Assembly (NCBI RefSeq): GCF_022807995.1
Contig: NZ_CP094351.1
Coordinates: 680,501-744,500, forward strand
Direction: 5' to 3'
DNA from: Pseudomonas orientalis
GTDB taxonomy: Bacteria; Pseudomonadota; Gammaproteobacteria; Pseudomonadales; Pseudomonadaceae
Length of the DNA stretch: 64,000 bases
Below, piece by piece: positions 55,172 to 64,000 of this stretch. The notes under the pieces are model-generated. The model searched no databases and was not told the DNA's origin. It saw only the letters and a program-made list of their open reading frames with translations. The translations under genes were made by a program, and so were the position numbers. Numbering within the stretch: position 1 is the first letter of the stretch; each line of letters opens with the position of its first letter.

Positions 55172-55881
55172 CAATTCCTCGGGTTGCGGGTGGCGTCATT
55201 GACGGTGGCAATCTGACCCTTGGCCTTGACGCTTGACGCCTTGAGTTTCTCGGCGCGGGCCTGGGCCTGGGTGACGTGTTCGGGGCTCAGTCCCATCTGG
55301 CTGACCACCTGCGCGGCCTGCTTCCAGTTGTCCTGGTAGATCAACAGCGTCACCAGATTGATGGCCGCCAGTGGATCGCTCTGCTTGAGTTCCATGGCGG
55401 TCATGAATTCAAAACGTGCATCTTCCAGGCGCAGTTGATTGAGGTACACCACGCCCAGGTCATTGCGGATTTTCTCGTCGGTGGGCGCCAGCCGTGCCGC
55501 GCGCTGCAAGTGGGCCATGGCCAGGCTGTCGTCACCTTTGGCCGAGGCCAGTTGCCCCAGGCCATGTTCGCCTTCGGCGGCCATGCAGGTGCCGAGCAGG
55601 CTGCGGTAGAGGGGCTCGGCGTTGCGCCCGAGCAAGCGATACGCCTTGGCCTGGCGCAGGCGCACCTGGGGCAGACTGGCCGGCAGGCTGTGCAGGTTGG
55701 CCAGGCTGGCGTGCAGTTTGCCGTCGTTGGCCATTTCATCGGCCAGGTTCAACGAAAGTTCCTGTTCGGCGCTGGGCTTGGGGCAACTGCCGGAGCCTGT
55801 CAGGGCGCTCCAGGGGGTTTGGCCATAGGTGGCGCAACCACCGAGCAGCAACAGGCTCAAACCGGCGATCAAGGCTTTCAT
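55171..55881 (-). CDS. tadD: TPR lipoprotein TadD
   Basis: A 236-residue lipoprotein with lipobox LLGGC (Cys16) and tetratricopeptide-like helical repeats (QVRLRQAKAYRLLGRNAEPL, EKIRNDLGVVYLNQ). TadD helps the outer-membrane secretin part of the Flp machine. It is 11 bases from tadC on the same strand. Confidence 0.93.
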   Translation of the reverse strand: MKALIAGLSLLLLGGCATYGQTPWSALTGSGSCPKPSAEQELSLNLADEMANDGKLHASLANLHSLPASLPQVRLRQAKAYRLLGRNAEPLYRSLLGTCMAAEGEHGLGQLASAKGDDSLAMAHLQRAARLAPTDEKIRNDLGVVYLNQLRLEDARFEFMTAMELKQSDPLAAINLVTLLIYQDNWKQAAQVVSQMGLSPEHVTQAQARAEKLKASSVKAKGQIATVNDATRNPRN

Positions 55882-55891
55882 CGAGTATTCC

Positions 55892-56785
55892 TCATAAGTT
55901 ACTCAAGGCCCGGGTGATGCCGATGAATGCCGGCCCCCCGAGCACGATCAGCAAGGCGGGAAACAGAAACACCATCATCACCACCGACATCTTCGCCGAC
56001 ATTTTCGACACAAATTCCTGGATGCGGGTCAGGCGCCGGTCGTCGAGCAATTGCTTGAGCGCCAGCAACGACTTCATCGCGCCGCCGCCCTGGTGGATCA
56101 GTTGCTGGAGGATGATGCTGGTGTCAGTGAACTCATCCACGGCCAGCAGCCTGGCGGTCTTGCCCAGCTCTTCACCGAGCTCAAGGCCTGAGTCGACCCG
56201 GTTCAGGATCAGCCGTAATTCATGGGTCAGCACCGGCAGCAGGCGTTGCGCTTCGATGCTCAATACGCGCAACGCCTGTTCGACCGCCATGCCCGATTCG
56301 AACAGGATGCGCAGCAGCGGAATGAACGTCGATACCTCCTGGGCGACGCGCTGCTGGCGGGCCTTGGCCGCGCTGGCCAGGATGCGCTTGGGCAACAGAT
56401 AGCCGATGCCCAGCGCGATCAGAGGCACCAGCCACGGCGAGTCACCCTTGGGAAACAGCACCTGCTGAGTGGTCAGGGTGACGATCAACAGCAGGACCGG
56501 CGTGCCGATCTGGAAGGCGGCGAACATCGAGCGCTGGCTGGCTTTGCGCCAACCCACGCGGTTGAGCAGCGTCTGGGTTTCGTTGTCCAGGCTGACCGAA
56601 CGTTGCGCCAGCGGGCTGTTGCCCAACTGCCGCATCATCGCACCGAGGCGATGTTCGCGGCCCATCCGGCCTTGCAGGCGCTGGGCGACCAGGCGCTGAC
56701 CACGCCGATCTTTGATCAGGTTGGCCAGCACCAGTGCCAGGGCGGCCAGGAACAACACGGCGCTGATCAGCAATGAAATAGCCAT
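55892..56785 (-). CDS. tadC: Tad inner-membrane platform protein TadC
   Basis: A 297-residue T2SSF-domain protein with membrane helices at about 3-22, 105-125, 132-150 and 268-292 and a cytoplasmic domain between. It works with TadB as the inner-membrane platform of the pilus. Its start is one base past the tadB stop, so the pair is coupled. Confidence 0.93.
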   Translation of the reverse strand: MAISLLISAVLFLAALALVLANLIKDRRGQRLVAQRLQGRMGREHRLGAMMRQLGNSPLAQRSVSLDNETQTLLNRVGWRKASQRSMFAAFQIGTPVLLLIVTLTTQQVLFPKGDSPWLVPLIALGIGYLLPKRILASAAKARQQRVAQEVSTFIPLLRILFESGMAVEQALRVLSIEAQRLLPVLTHELRLILNRVDSGLELGEELGKTARLLAVDEFTDTSIILQQLIHQGGGAMKSLLALKQLLDDRRLTRIQEFVSKMSAKMSVVMMVFLFPALLIVLGGPAFIGITRALSNL

Positions 56786-56786
56786 C

Positions 56787-57668
56787 TCATACGCTCCGCA
56801 ACATGCGCCACAGGGTGAAGCAACCGAGCACCTGCATGATCAGGGCGACGAACAACAGCACGCGACCGGTGCCGTCGTTCCACATGGTCATCAGGTAGGC
56901 CGGATTGACCGCCAGGAAATAGCCCACCATCGAAATGGGCAACGCGGTGAGTACGTAGGCGGTCACCCGGGTTTCGCCGGTCAGGGCGCGCAGCTGGCGC
57001 GCGGCTTGCTCGCGCTCGCGGATCATCTTGATCAGGTTTTCCAACAGCTCGCTGGCATTGCCGCCGTAGCGGTGATTGACCTTCAAGCCCAACGCGAACA
57101 ACCGGAACTCGTCGCGCTCGTAAAACTCGGCAAAATCGTGGGCGGACTCCGGCAGGCTGACCCCCAGATGCACGTTGCGCCGAACCCGGCCCATGGCTTT
57201 TTTCAGCGGGTCTTGGGCCACCTCGATACCGCCCAGCACCGCATCGGCCAGGGTGCGCCCGGCCTTGAGGCTGCGCACGGTGTGGTCGAGCAACGGCGGC
57301 AATTGTTCGATCATGCGTTTGATCCGGCGTTGATAACGCCAGGCGATGTACAGGCGCAGCAGCACGGGCGGCAACAGCAGCATCACCAGCAGGCCAAGCC
57401 AGCCGGCGACGATCAACCCCAGCACCACGCCCAGGCCCCAGGCGGTCAGCCACAGCCCCAGGTTGTCACTGGGTTTGCCCAGGCCGGCGCGCAGGAACAT
57501 GCGCTCCACGCCGCTCCAGGAATCGCTTTCTTCGACGAGCTGCGGCTGGCCTTCGGCGAGGCGGACCAGTACACGTTCGGTCCGGGCGCGGCGCAAGCCG
57601 TTCTGGAATGAGCGGACCGACAGGCCGATCAGGATCAGGCAAATGCACAGCAGGATGGCCCCGGTCAT
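56787..57668 (-). CDS. tadB: Tad inner-membrane platform protein TadB
   Basis: A 293-residue T2SSF-domain protein with N-terminal and central membrane helices (about 3-20, 73-115) and two C-terminal ones (about 250-290). The conserved domain contains the GRTLADAVLGGIEVAQDPL segment. It is followed at once by tadC and preceded by tadA. Confidence 0.93.
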   Translation of the reverse strand: MTGAILLCICLILIGLSVRSFQNGLRRARTERVLVRLAEGQPQLVEESDSWSGVERMFLRAGLGKPSDNLGLWLTAWGLGVVLGLIVAGWLGLLVMLLLPPVLLRLYIAWRYQRRIKRMIEQLPPLLDHTVRSLKAGRTLADAVLGGIEVAQDPLKKAMGRVRRNVHLGVSLPESAHDFAEFYERDEFRLFALGLKVNHRYGGNASELLENLIKMIREREQAARQLRALTGETRVTAYVLTALPISMVGYFLAVNPAYLMTMWNDGTGRVLLFVALIMQVLGCFTLWRMLRSV

Positions 57669-57687
57669 GCTCGACTCCTCTCCAAGG

Positions 57688-58950
57688 CTAGGCCGATTCG
57701 CGGCGCAGTTTTTCGCCGGCCGGGTTGATCGCTTCGCGCACGAAGCCGAAGCCGGTACGCCGGTCGTGACGGAACAGCGTGTTGGTCACGTACACGTCTT
57801 CGCGGATGCCCACCACTTCGACCACTTCGCTGACGCAACGACGACCGTCCGGCAGGCGGGTCAACTGCACCACCACATCCAACGCCGCGCAGATCATCTG
57901 GCGCAGGGTCTTTTCCGCGACCACCCGGCCGGTCAGGCCCACCAGGGTTTCCAGGCGCAGCAGGGCATCGGCGGCATTGTTGGCGTGCACAGTACTCATG
58001 GAACCGTCGTGGCCGGTGTTCATCGCGGTAAGTACATCGATCACTTCCACGCCGCGAATTTCGCCGAGAATGATGCGGTCGGGGCGCATGCGCAGGGCGT
58101 TGCGGATCAGGTCGCTGGCCTTGACCTCGCCATGGCCCTCGGCATTGGGCGGGCGGGTTTCCAGGCGTACCACATGGGGATGGCCCAGTTGCAGTTCGGC
58201 CACGTCTTCGATGGTGACCAGGCGCTCATGGGGGTTGATCAGCTGGCTGAGAATATTCAGCAGCGTGGTTTTGCCGGTGCCGGTCCCGCCGCTGATGAGG
58301 ATGTTGCAACGCTTGCCCACCGCTTCCTGGAAGAAATCGAAGATGTTCTGGTCGATGGTCTGCATGGCTACCAGGTCGCTGCTTTTAAGCATGTCCTTGC
58401 GAAATTTTCGAATCGACAGGCACGGCCCGTCCAAGGCAATCGGCGGGATGATCGCATTGACCCGGCTGCCATCGGGCAAGCGCGCGTCGACCATCGGCGA
58501 CGACTCATCCAGGCGCCTCCCCAGTGGCGCGAGAATGCGTTGCATGACGCGCTCCACATGGTGCGCATCAATAAAACGCAGGTCGCTCTGGTGCAGCAGG
58601 CCGTCACGCTCGATAAACACCCGGTGCGGGCCGTTGACCAGGATTTCGGTGACGGACGGGTCGCGCAGCAGCACCTCCAGCGGGCCGAAACCGGTCAGTT
58701 CGTCGACGATTTCTTCGGCCAGGCGCTCCATCTCGTAGCGCGAGATCGCCAGGTGCATGCGGTTGATGTACTCGGCGACCTTGTCGATGACAAATTGCGC
58801 CAGCGACTGGCGCGAGCCTTCCAGCAGGTTTTTCCCCGACTCTTCGATGGCATCGATGATGTAGCGATGCAGCACCAGTTTCAGGCCGTCGTGGTCGGTG
58901 TTGCCGCCCAGGCCTCGCGCGGGGGCGCCGAAGAGTTTTTCGCTGCTCAT
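57688..58950 (-). CDS. tadA: Secretion ATPase TadA
   Basis: A 420-residue hexameric ATPase of the CpaF/TadA family powering Flp pilus assembly. Walker A is GGTGTGKT (221-228, Lys227); the aspartate box (TIEDVAELQL), Walker B (RIILGEIRG) and histidine box follow in order. It overlaps tadZ by 4 bases. Length is standard. Confidence 0.96.
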   Translation of the reverse strand: MSSEKLFGAPARGLGGNTDHDGLKLVLHRYIIDAIEESGKNLLEGSRQSLAQFVIDKVAEYINRMHLAISRYEMERLAEEIVDELTGFGPLEVLLRDPSVTEILVNGPHRVFIERDGLLHQSDLRFIDAHHVERVMQRILAPLGRRLDESSPMVDARLPDGSRVNAIIPPIALDGPCLSIRKFRKDMLKSSDLVAMQTIDQNIFDFFQEAVGKRCNILISGGTGTGKTTLLNILSQLINPHERLVTIEDVAELQLGHPHVVRLETRPPNAEGHGEVKASDLIRNALRMRPDRIILGEIRGVEVIDVLTAMNTGHDGSMSTVHANNAADALLRLETLVGLTGRVVAEKTLRQMICAALDVVVQLTRLPDGRRCVSEVVEVVGIREDVYVTNTLFRHDRRTGFGFVREAINPAGEKLRRESA

Positions 58951-60143
58951 TTATCGGCTCCCAACAAGCGCTCCAGCCAGCGGCTGGGCGATTTCCGGTT
59001 GGCGTCTTCCAAACGTTTGGCCAGGCGCTCGCCCAGGGTTTTGAGCGCTTGAGTCAGGGCTTCGCGCGGTGTCAGCGCAAACAGGGTTTGTCCCTGGTTC
59101 TTGGCGTTCAACCGTACCTCCGGACTCAGTGGCAACACAGCAATCACTTCCAGGCCGAAGCTTTTGCTCAGGGCGTCGGCGTTAGGCGCGCAGCTTTTGA
59201 TGTAGCGATCCACCAGCAGCCAGGCATGGTCGAGCTTCATGCCTTTTTCGCGCCACAGGCTCAGTACGGCGAGGTTGCGCCGGCACTCCAGTACGTTCTG
59301 ATCGGTGCACCACAGCAGCTTGTCGCAGTGGCTGACAAAGGTGCGCACGGCTTCGCTGTCCGGCTGGCCGGCAAGGTTCACCACAATGTGCTGGAAGTGT
59401 TGGCGCAGCGCGCTGAGCAGCATGTAGAGCTCGGCGGCGCTGGTGCGCTCCAGCGGCTCATCGTTGGGCGCGTAGGCGAGAATGCGCAGGCCGGCTTCGG
59501 CCGAGGTAAAGGCGCTGTTGATCAGGGTGGTGTCCAGCCGTCTCAGGTGGCGCAGCGCATCGCCGAAGTTGAACGAGCTTTCCAGGCCCAGCAGCGCCAG
59601 GCTGTCACCGCGTGGCAGGCCCAGGTCGAGCAACAATGTCTGCTGGCCGCTGTTTTGCACCACCAGCGCCAGGTGGCTGGTGAGCAGTGCGCCATCGGAA
59701 GTGCTCTGAGTGCCGTAGAGCACCGAGAGGCCGCCCAGTTGCGTGTTGGTTGCGACCGGCGGCAGACGCTTGCTCAGGCGACGTACCAGGCCGGCGACTT
59801 CGCTGGAGCGTGAGCCGTAGGCGACGAAATCCCGCGCCCCGGCGCGCATGGCATTGAGCACCAACTGGTTGTCCATGCCGTCACCGAGGGCGACGATGGC
59901 CAGCATCGGCTTGGCTTCCAGCGCGCCTTCGATCAGCGCGCTCTGGGCCACCAGGTGCTCGCGGTCAAGGCCGATGAACACCAGGCTGGCGAAGGTCACA
60001 TCGACCAGCGCCAGCAATTCATCGAGCGTGCCGCTACCGGCGCTGACCACTTGGCCCAGGGGCGCCAGGGCGCCCTGCAGCCACTCCAGGTCGGTGGTGT
60101 TGCGGGTGATTGCCAGGAACGTCTGGCTCAGGCTATCGCTCAT
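58947..60143 (-). CDS. tadZ: Pilus localisation protein TadZ
   Basis: A 398-residue CpaE/MinD-like protein. A receiver-like N-terminal domain (about 8-120) is followed by a ParA/MinD-type domain. The P-loop position (about 139-156, VLYGTQSTSDGALLTSHLA) lacks the Walker A lysine and glycines, so ATP hydrolysis is unlikely. TadZ marks the cell pole or pilus site for assembly. It overlaps rcpA and tadA by 4 bases each. Confidence 0.9.
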   Translation of the reverse strand: MSDSLSQTFLAITRNTTDLEWLQGALAPLGQVVSAGSGTLDELLALVDVTFASLVFIGLDREHLVAQSALIEGALEAKPMLAIVALGDGMDNQLVLNAMRAGARDFVAYGSRSSEVAGLVRRLSKRLPPVATNTQLGGLSVLYGTQSTSDGALLTSHLALVVQNSGQQTLLLDLGLPRGDSLALLGLESSFNFGDALRHLRRLDTTLINSAFTSAEAGLRILAYAPNDEPLERTSAAELYMLLSALRQHFQHIVVNLAGQPDSEAVRTFVSHCDKLLWCTDQNVLECRRNLAVLSLWREKGMKLDHAWLLVDRYIKSCAPNADALSKSFGLEVIAVLPLSPEVRLNAKNQGQTLFALTPREALTQALKTLGERLAKRLEDANRKSPSRWLERLLGADK

Positions 60144-61360
60144 TGGGACAGCCCGTTGAGCCGGTCGAAATTGCCATTTTCCAGGAAGAACAGCCGGTAC
60201 CAGTTCGGGTCGTAGTTGCGCATTTTTTCACCAGGCAACGATGGCAACCGGGCGTTGGCCGCCAGCGGTTGCACCAGATGCGGCGTGACGATCATCAGCA
60301 GCTCCTTGTCTTCGCGCCTGACCGAGGAATCGCGAAAGAACGCCCCCAGGATCGGGATGTCACCCAAACCCGGGAACTTGCCGATGTTGGTGGTGGTGTT
60401 GCTGCTGATCAGGCCGCTGATCACAAAGCTTTCGCCATCGGCCAGGGACACGCTGGTATCGGTGCGGCGGATGGTCAGGGCCGGCACGCGGATATTTTCG
60501 ATGACCACGGCGTTGGTGTAGTCGAGTTCACTGACCTCCGGCGCCACCTTGAGGGAAATACGGTTGCGGTCGATCACGGTCGGGGTGAGGGTCAGGCGGA
60601 TGCCGAATTCCTTGTATTCGATCGTGATGGTGTCGCTGCCGCTGCTCGGTACTGGCACCGGTATTTCACCCCCGGCGAGAAAGGTTGCGCTTTGTCCGCT
60701 CATGGCCACCAGGCTTGGCCGGGCGAGGGTGTAGGCGAAGCCGCTGCTTTCCAGGGCATTGATCATCGCCGAGACGCGCCCACCGCCAAAGCCGATATTG
60801 AAGTTGTCCGCGCTCACCGGCAGTTTGAAGGTGCTGGGTGTGGGGAACAGCAAGTTCGGGCTGCCCAGGAAAAAGTTGTTGCCGATGCCGAGGATCTTGG
60901 TGCTGGCCTCCTTGAGTTTGGTACGGCTGACTTCGACGAAGCGGATGTCGGTCTGTACCTGGCTGGGCAGCAGCGGATCATCGGCTGGCGACAGCGACAG
61001 ACTGGTCAGGGCGGTATTGGCCTTGCCCTTGACGAAAACCATGCTCTGGCGCGGGGTGGTCGAGCAGGCGGTCCAGACCATCAGGCTGGTGGTGCCGGGG
61101 CCGACGCCGGTGAGCAGGAAGGCCCGGTCGCCATTGAGATGAACGTCGGCGATTTTCGGATCGCCAATGGCCAGGCGCGTGATCGCCACGGGCGATTGCA
61201 GTTCCTGTTGCAGGCCCTCGCCAACCGACAACGCGGCGGGCAGTTGTGCAAGGCTGGCGCAATTGCCCTGAGCGGCCACGGCCAGGCTCATGGACAGGTG
61301 CGAGAGCAGCAGGGCACAGGCGATTTTCAGCGTGAACACCGGTACGAAACATCGGCTCAT
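60140..61360 (-). CDS. rcpA: Secretin RcpA
   Basis: A 406-residue outer-membrane secretin. A signal peptide is followed by a BON/N-domain region and the secretin core (VRFVEVSRTKL-type strand, VPVPSSGSDTITIEY, SFVISGLISS, IPILGAFFR). The start is the ATG at 61360 (MSRCFVPV), with AAGG about 9 bases upstream; an ATG at 61369 has no spaced site. It is the channel through which the Flp pilus leaves the cell. rcpC lies 15 bases upstream. Confidence 0.93.
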   Translation of the reverse strand: MSRCFVPVFTLKIACALLLSHLSMSLAVAAQGNCASLAQLPAALSVGEGLQQELQSPVAITRLAIGDPKIADVHLNGDRAFLLTGVGPGTTSLMVWTACSTTPRQSMVFVKGKANTALTSLSLSPADDPLLPSQVQTDIRFVEVSRTKLKEASTKILGIGNNFFLGSPNLLFPTPSTFKLPVSADNFNIGFGGGRVSAMINALESSGFAYTLARPSLVAMSGQSATFLAGGEIPVPVPSSGSDTITIEYKEFGIRLTLTPTVIDRNRISLKVAPEVSELDYTNAVVIENIRVPALTIRRTDTSVSLADGESFVISGLISSNTTTNIGKFPGLGDIPILGAFFRDSSVRREDKELLMIVTPHLVQPLAANARLPSLPGEKMRNYDPNWYRLFFLENGNFDRLNGLSQ

Positions 61361-61375
61361 GCACAGCATCCTTGT

Positions 61376-62305
61376 TCAGTCGGGTGTTTGTTGGGTTGCT
61401 TGATTGCCACGGATCACCTCGACACCGGCCCGGCGCGGTGCACTGCTCTGGGCCACTTTCCTGGGGGCCTGGGTGAAGGCCAATTGCGTGAACTGATAAA
61501 GGTCGCGGTTAGCGTTCTGCAGGTTGCCCGGCGCATCGCCTTCGCCGGCCCAGTAGCGGCTCAGCAAGCGTTCGTCGGCGCTGCGCACGGCCAGGCGCAA
61601 GGTGCCGGCCTGGGTGGCCAGCATCAGCCGGCTGAGCAATTGTTCGGGCACGGCCAGCACCACCGTGCGCGATGAGGCTTGGCGTTGGGCTCTCTCTTCG
61701 GCGGTGAGCACGCGAGGGGAGGCCGGCGTGCCGTCGTTGGTCAGGCCCATCTGGTCACCGACACTGAGCAGGCGTATGGCGGGGATCACCACTTGGGCCG
61801 ATTGTTCAAGGTTGGCGGCGTCCTGGCGCAGGTACAGCAGCACGTCCACATAGTCGCCGGGACTCAACTGGCCGGCGGCGCCAATCACTTCATCGACGGC
61901 GACGGCCAGGGCGCGTTCATCGGCACGGATCATGCGCGCCAGCGGCCCACCGGGGGTGAAGCTTTCGTCGTTCAACCAACTGCCGGCGCTGAGTGCGCGC
62001 CACGGTGTACGGCCGATGGCCTGCTCGACACTGCTCAGACTGCCCGCCGGTGCCGTGCGCAGTTTTTCGAGGCTCAGATCAGCGGCAACCAGGGCGACGA
62101 AGGGGGGCACATCGTGGGCCAGGACGACGACCGATTGACGGGTCTGGTCTTCTACCACGGCAACGGCTTGTTCGGCGGGAGCTGCTGCGGGTGGCGGTGG
62201 CGGCGCCGGGGTGGGCTCACGGCTGAGGACCAATCCCCAATAACCGGCAAACAGCGCACCGACCAGTAACACACCGGCCAATACCATGCTCAGACGCGTG
62301 TTCAT
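61376..62305 (-). CDS. rcpC: Flp pilus assembly protein RcpC (CpaB)
   Basis: A 309-residue protein with one N-terminal membrane helix (about 7-28), a Pro/Ala linker, and the SAF domain typical of CpaB/RcpC (SVVVLAHDVPPFVALVAADL region, then the ALAVAVDEVIGAAGQLSPGD segment). It acts at the periplasmic side of the RcpA secretin. It is the first gene of the minus-strand rcpCA-tadZABCD operon. Confidence 0.92.
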   Translation of the reverse strand: MNTRLSMVLAGVLLVGALFAGYWGLVLSREPTPAPPPPPAAAPAEQAVAVVEDQTRQSVVVLAHDVPPFVALVAADLSLEKLRTAPAGSLSSVEQAIGRTPWRALSAGSWLNDESFTPGGPLARMIRADERALAVAVDEVIGAAGQLSPGDYVDVLLYLRQDAANLEQSAQVVIPAIRLLSVGDQMGLTNDGTPASPRVLTAEERAQRQASSRTVVLAVPEQLLSRLMLATQAGTLRLAVRSADERLLSRYWAGEGDAPGNLQNANRDLYQFTQLAFTQAPRKVAQSSAPRRAGVEVIRGNQATQQTPD

Positions 62306-62635
62306 GACGGCTCTCCATTTCCTGCTACACCACAGCCTGACTATCCAGCAGGCTCACGTCGCAGCCTGGCTGCTATGAACAGTGACTAACTATTTCGCTA
62401 TTTGACGGTAGTTCAGCTAGGACGAAATGCCATTACTGACGGAAAGATTTCTTAGGGCTGTAGGCTGATTCCTTTGAAAAGCGCGCATTTACGGCGTCAG
62501 AAAAGCACCTACTACTTTATGACTAATCAGTTCTTACAGTTGTGAGGCCGGGCTTTGTTGGCAATGCTCAAGTGGCACATCGCAATTACCGTGCGGTACC
62601 GGAATTAAGGCGCCAATCGCCTGAGGAGAAGTGTT
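62306..62635. promoter_or_regulatory. Divergent control region between rcpC and flp
   Basis: A 330-base gap, distinctly AT-richer than the surrounding genes, from which rcpC and flp are transcribed apart. It must hold both promoters, and in P. aeruginosa the matching region is a PprB target. Just before flp are the stem AGGCGCCAATCGCCT and a strong GAGGAG ribosome-binding site. I could not pick out a convincing sigma-70 or sigma-54 promoter by eye. Confidence 0.5.
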
Positions 62636-62827
62636 ATGGTCCTTGCTCTGCTGATGAAGCTTTACGTTCAACTTCAATTGTTGTTTCATCGTAAAGACGG
62701 CGCGACAGCAATCGAATACCTCATTCTTGTGGCGATTGTAGCGCTGGTGATACTCGCCGCCGGGACAACGCTGGGGCCGCAGATCACTGCCTTCTTTACC
62801 AGGATCGGTACAGCAATTTCCTCTTGA
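62636..62827 (+). CDS. flp: Flp-type class IVb pilin
   Basis: A 63-residue prepilin. A basic leader ends at Gly22, the cleavage site, followed by ATAIEYLILVAIVALVILAA: the class IVb signature with Glu at +5 and Tyr at +6. The adjacent FppA is the likely processing peptidase. A GAGGAG site precedes the ATG. It is transcribed apart from the rest of the assembly genes and followed by a receiver-only regulator. Confidence 0.95.
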   Translation: MVLALLMKLYVQLQLLFHRKDGATAIEYLILVAIVALVILAAGTTLGPQITAFFTRIGTAISS

Positions 62828-62858
62828 GTTCCCGTTGTTGATTGGTCAGGACGTGCCC

Positions 62859-63284
62859 ATGAATGTTGCTGCATCTCCAAGCCAACTAACCCGCCAGCAA
62901 ATCCTGCTGGTGGACGACGAAGAGGATGCCCTCGTTGAACTGGCGGAGTCGCTGGAGAACGAGGGCTTCGTTTGTTTTACCGCCACCTCCGTGACATTCG
63001 CCCTGCAGGAACTCACCCTGCACCCCGATATCGCCCTGGTCATCACTGACCTGCGCATGCCCGAGGAAAGCGGTATCTCCCTGATCAAGCGCCTGCGCGA
63101 ACACACCTCACGTTCCCACCTGCCGGTGATCGTGATGTCCGGCCATGCCGAGATGGATGATGTGAGCGATATGCTGCGCCTGCAGGTGCTGGACTTGTTT
63201 CGCAAGCCCATCTACCTCGCACGACTGCTCGATACGCTCAACAGTTTGTTTCCCCTTGCCGCAGCTACAAGTCTCAAGCGTTAA
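62859..63284 (+). CDS. Receiver-only response regulator downstream of flp
   Basis: A 141-residue protein consisting of one receiver domain (LLVDDEEDALVELAESL, Asp64 in LVITDLRMPEESG, conserved Ser/Lys further on) with a short tail and no output domain. The start is the ATG at 62859, with AGGA upstream. The gap after flp is only 31 bases, so the two are probably co-transcribed. I do not remember it in the P. aeruginosa locus. It may link PprA-type phosphorylation to the pilus. Confidence 0.88.
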   Translation: MNVAASPSQLTRQQILLVDDEEDALVELAESLENEGFVCFTATSVTFALQELTLHPDIALVITDLRMPEESGISLIKRLREHTSRSHLPVIVMSGHAEMDDVSDMLRLQVLDLFRKPIYLARLLDTLNSLFPLAAATSLKR

Positions 63285-63340
63285 GCGACAAATGGCATTC
63301 CCCCTCTGGTGACTCAACGCTTGCAGCGTGTAGCTGTGGT

Positions 63341-64000
63341 TCAGGCAATGGGTTGCCATTTCCCAAGCATATGCTCGATAGCACCCGCGCCGTTCAATAC
63401 GAACTCGCCACTTGAGCCGGCGCCGCTGGTCATCAGTATCACTTCGCCGGGCAGGCGTACGGGTTTCCTGAATTCAACTTCAACGTCGACATTGGCGAGC
63501 GGCAGTTGCTCGCCCATCGCCGCCAGGGCGCGGGCCTTGTTCCATAGACCGTGAGCGATGGCCTGGGGGAAGCCGAACAGTTTGGCCGTCGGTGCGCTGA
63601 GATGAATCGGGTTGTAATCGCCGGATACTCGGGCATAGCGTCGGCCGATATCGGCGGGGGCTTTCCAGCGGGACAGTTCGCTGATGGGCGTGTGCACTGA
63701 CAAGCCATGCTCCACTGTTTCACCCTCGAGCTTCACGCCACGGCACAACATTGTGCTTTCGGCTTCCCAGAGCAGCCCCAGGGCGTCCTCCACCACGGTC
63801 ACCACGTCAAAGGTGGCGCCCTTGGCGTGAGGCTTGAGATTGCACGTATACACGCCGACGGTCAGCTCACCCACGCTGCCCAGGGGGCGATGGACACGAA
63901 TGCGGTTGCTCAAGTGGATCAGCCCCAGCAGCGGAAATGCAAAGGCCTTGTCGGTCAGCAGTTGCATCTGCAGGCCGAACGCCAGGATATGCGGATAGGT
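63341..64000 (-). CDS. MaoC-like acyl dehydratase, 5' end outside the window
   Basis: The visible 219 residues include a hotdog-fold MaoC motif (YARVSGDYNPIHLS) and the downstream GFPQAIAHGLWNKARALAAM helix. The frame stays open to the window edge (YPHILAFGLQ before the first internal Met), so the protein starts outside. MaoC-like enzymes hydrate enoyl-CoA or related esters. The identity of the substrate cannot be told. Confidence 0.85.
   Translation of the reverse strand, partial: TYPHILAFGLQMQLLTDKAFAFPLLGLIHLSNRIRVHRPLGSVGELTVGVYTCNLKPHAKGATFDVVTVVEDALGLLWEAESTMLCRGVKLEGETVEHGLSVHTPISELSRWKAPADIGRRYARVSGDYNPIHLSAPTAKLFGFPQAIAHGLWNKARALAAMGEQLPLANVDVEVEFRKPVRLPGEVILMTSGAGSSGEFVLNGAGAIEHMLGKWQPIA

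Noticed and set aside
62306..62635. Sigma-54 promoter before flp (TGGCAC at about 62573)
   Set aside because: The -12 GC is missing at the required spacing.

Overview
This is a high-GC chromosomal window from a Pseudomonas of the P. fluorescens group. Three things support that. The order retS-purD-purH-fis-dusB-prmA-accC-accB-aroQ-(chemoreceptor)-gcbA-(DUF2333)-(Nudix)-(SUI1)-speA matches the P. aeruginosa PA4856 to PA4839 neighbourhood as I remember it. A complete Pseudomonas-type tad/rcp/ppr (Flp pilus) locus is present. The intergenic gaps are full of REP/REPIN sequences built on GTGGGAGGGGGCTTGC, a family typical of fluorescent pseudomonads. I saw no rRNA, tRNA, CRISPR array or intact insertion sequence.

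Layout. 0.1-5.1 kb: a minus-strand copper cluster (DUF2946 protein, PCu(A)C copper chaperone, second DUF2946 protein, OprC-type TonB receptor, PepSY membrane protein). 5.4-6.1 kb: a type II toxin-antitoxin pair. 6.2-12.5 kb: aerobic cobalamin genes, cobLK on the minus strand and cobG-H-I-J on the plus strand, ending at a clear terminator. 12.7-14.1 kb: an unrecognised protein and a MarC-family protein. 14.2-34.8 kb: the conserved block from retS through purine synthesis, Fis/DusB, PrmA, acetyl-CoA carboxylase AccBC and AroQ, a chemoreceptor, the diguanylate cyclase GcbA, and speA. 34.9-47.3 kb: a MATE transporter, the yfhM-type alpha-2-macroglobulin and pbpC pair (interrupted by a small antisense membrane-protein gene), a MazG-like protein, CmoM and two DUF4136 lipoproteins. 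48.2-63.3 kb: tadG, pprA, tadF, fppA, pprB, a DUF3613 gene, tadDCBAZ, rcpA, rcpC, flp and a receiver-only regulator. 63.3-64.0 kb: the 3' part of a MaoC-like dehydratase gene that runs off the window.

How it fits together. RetS, GcbA (c-di-GMP), the PprAB two-component system and the Flp/Tad machine all belong to the switch between planktonic and surface life. The cobalamin and copper clusters are self-contained metabolic units.

The most unusual signal is not a protein. Two intergenic gaps (36.45-36.90 kb and 47.33-47.79 kb) each carry a roughly 450-base non-coding element with an outward-complete REP at the left end and an inverted REP (degraded in the second copy) at the right end. Inside is a conserved set of hairpins, including a 25-base-pair stem that encloses two further hairpins. 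The two copies differ by at least one compensatory base-pair change and one loop replacement that keeps the stem. A truncated third copy lies at 47.96-48.08 kb. The element looks like a long, structured REPIN-like mobile element or RNA, and translated frames through it appear spurious.
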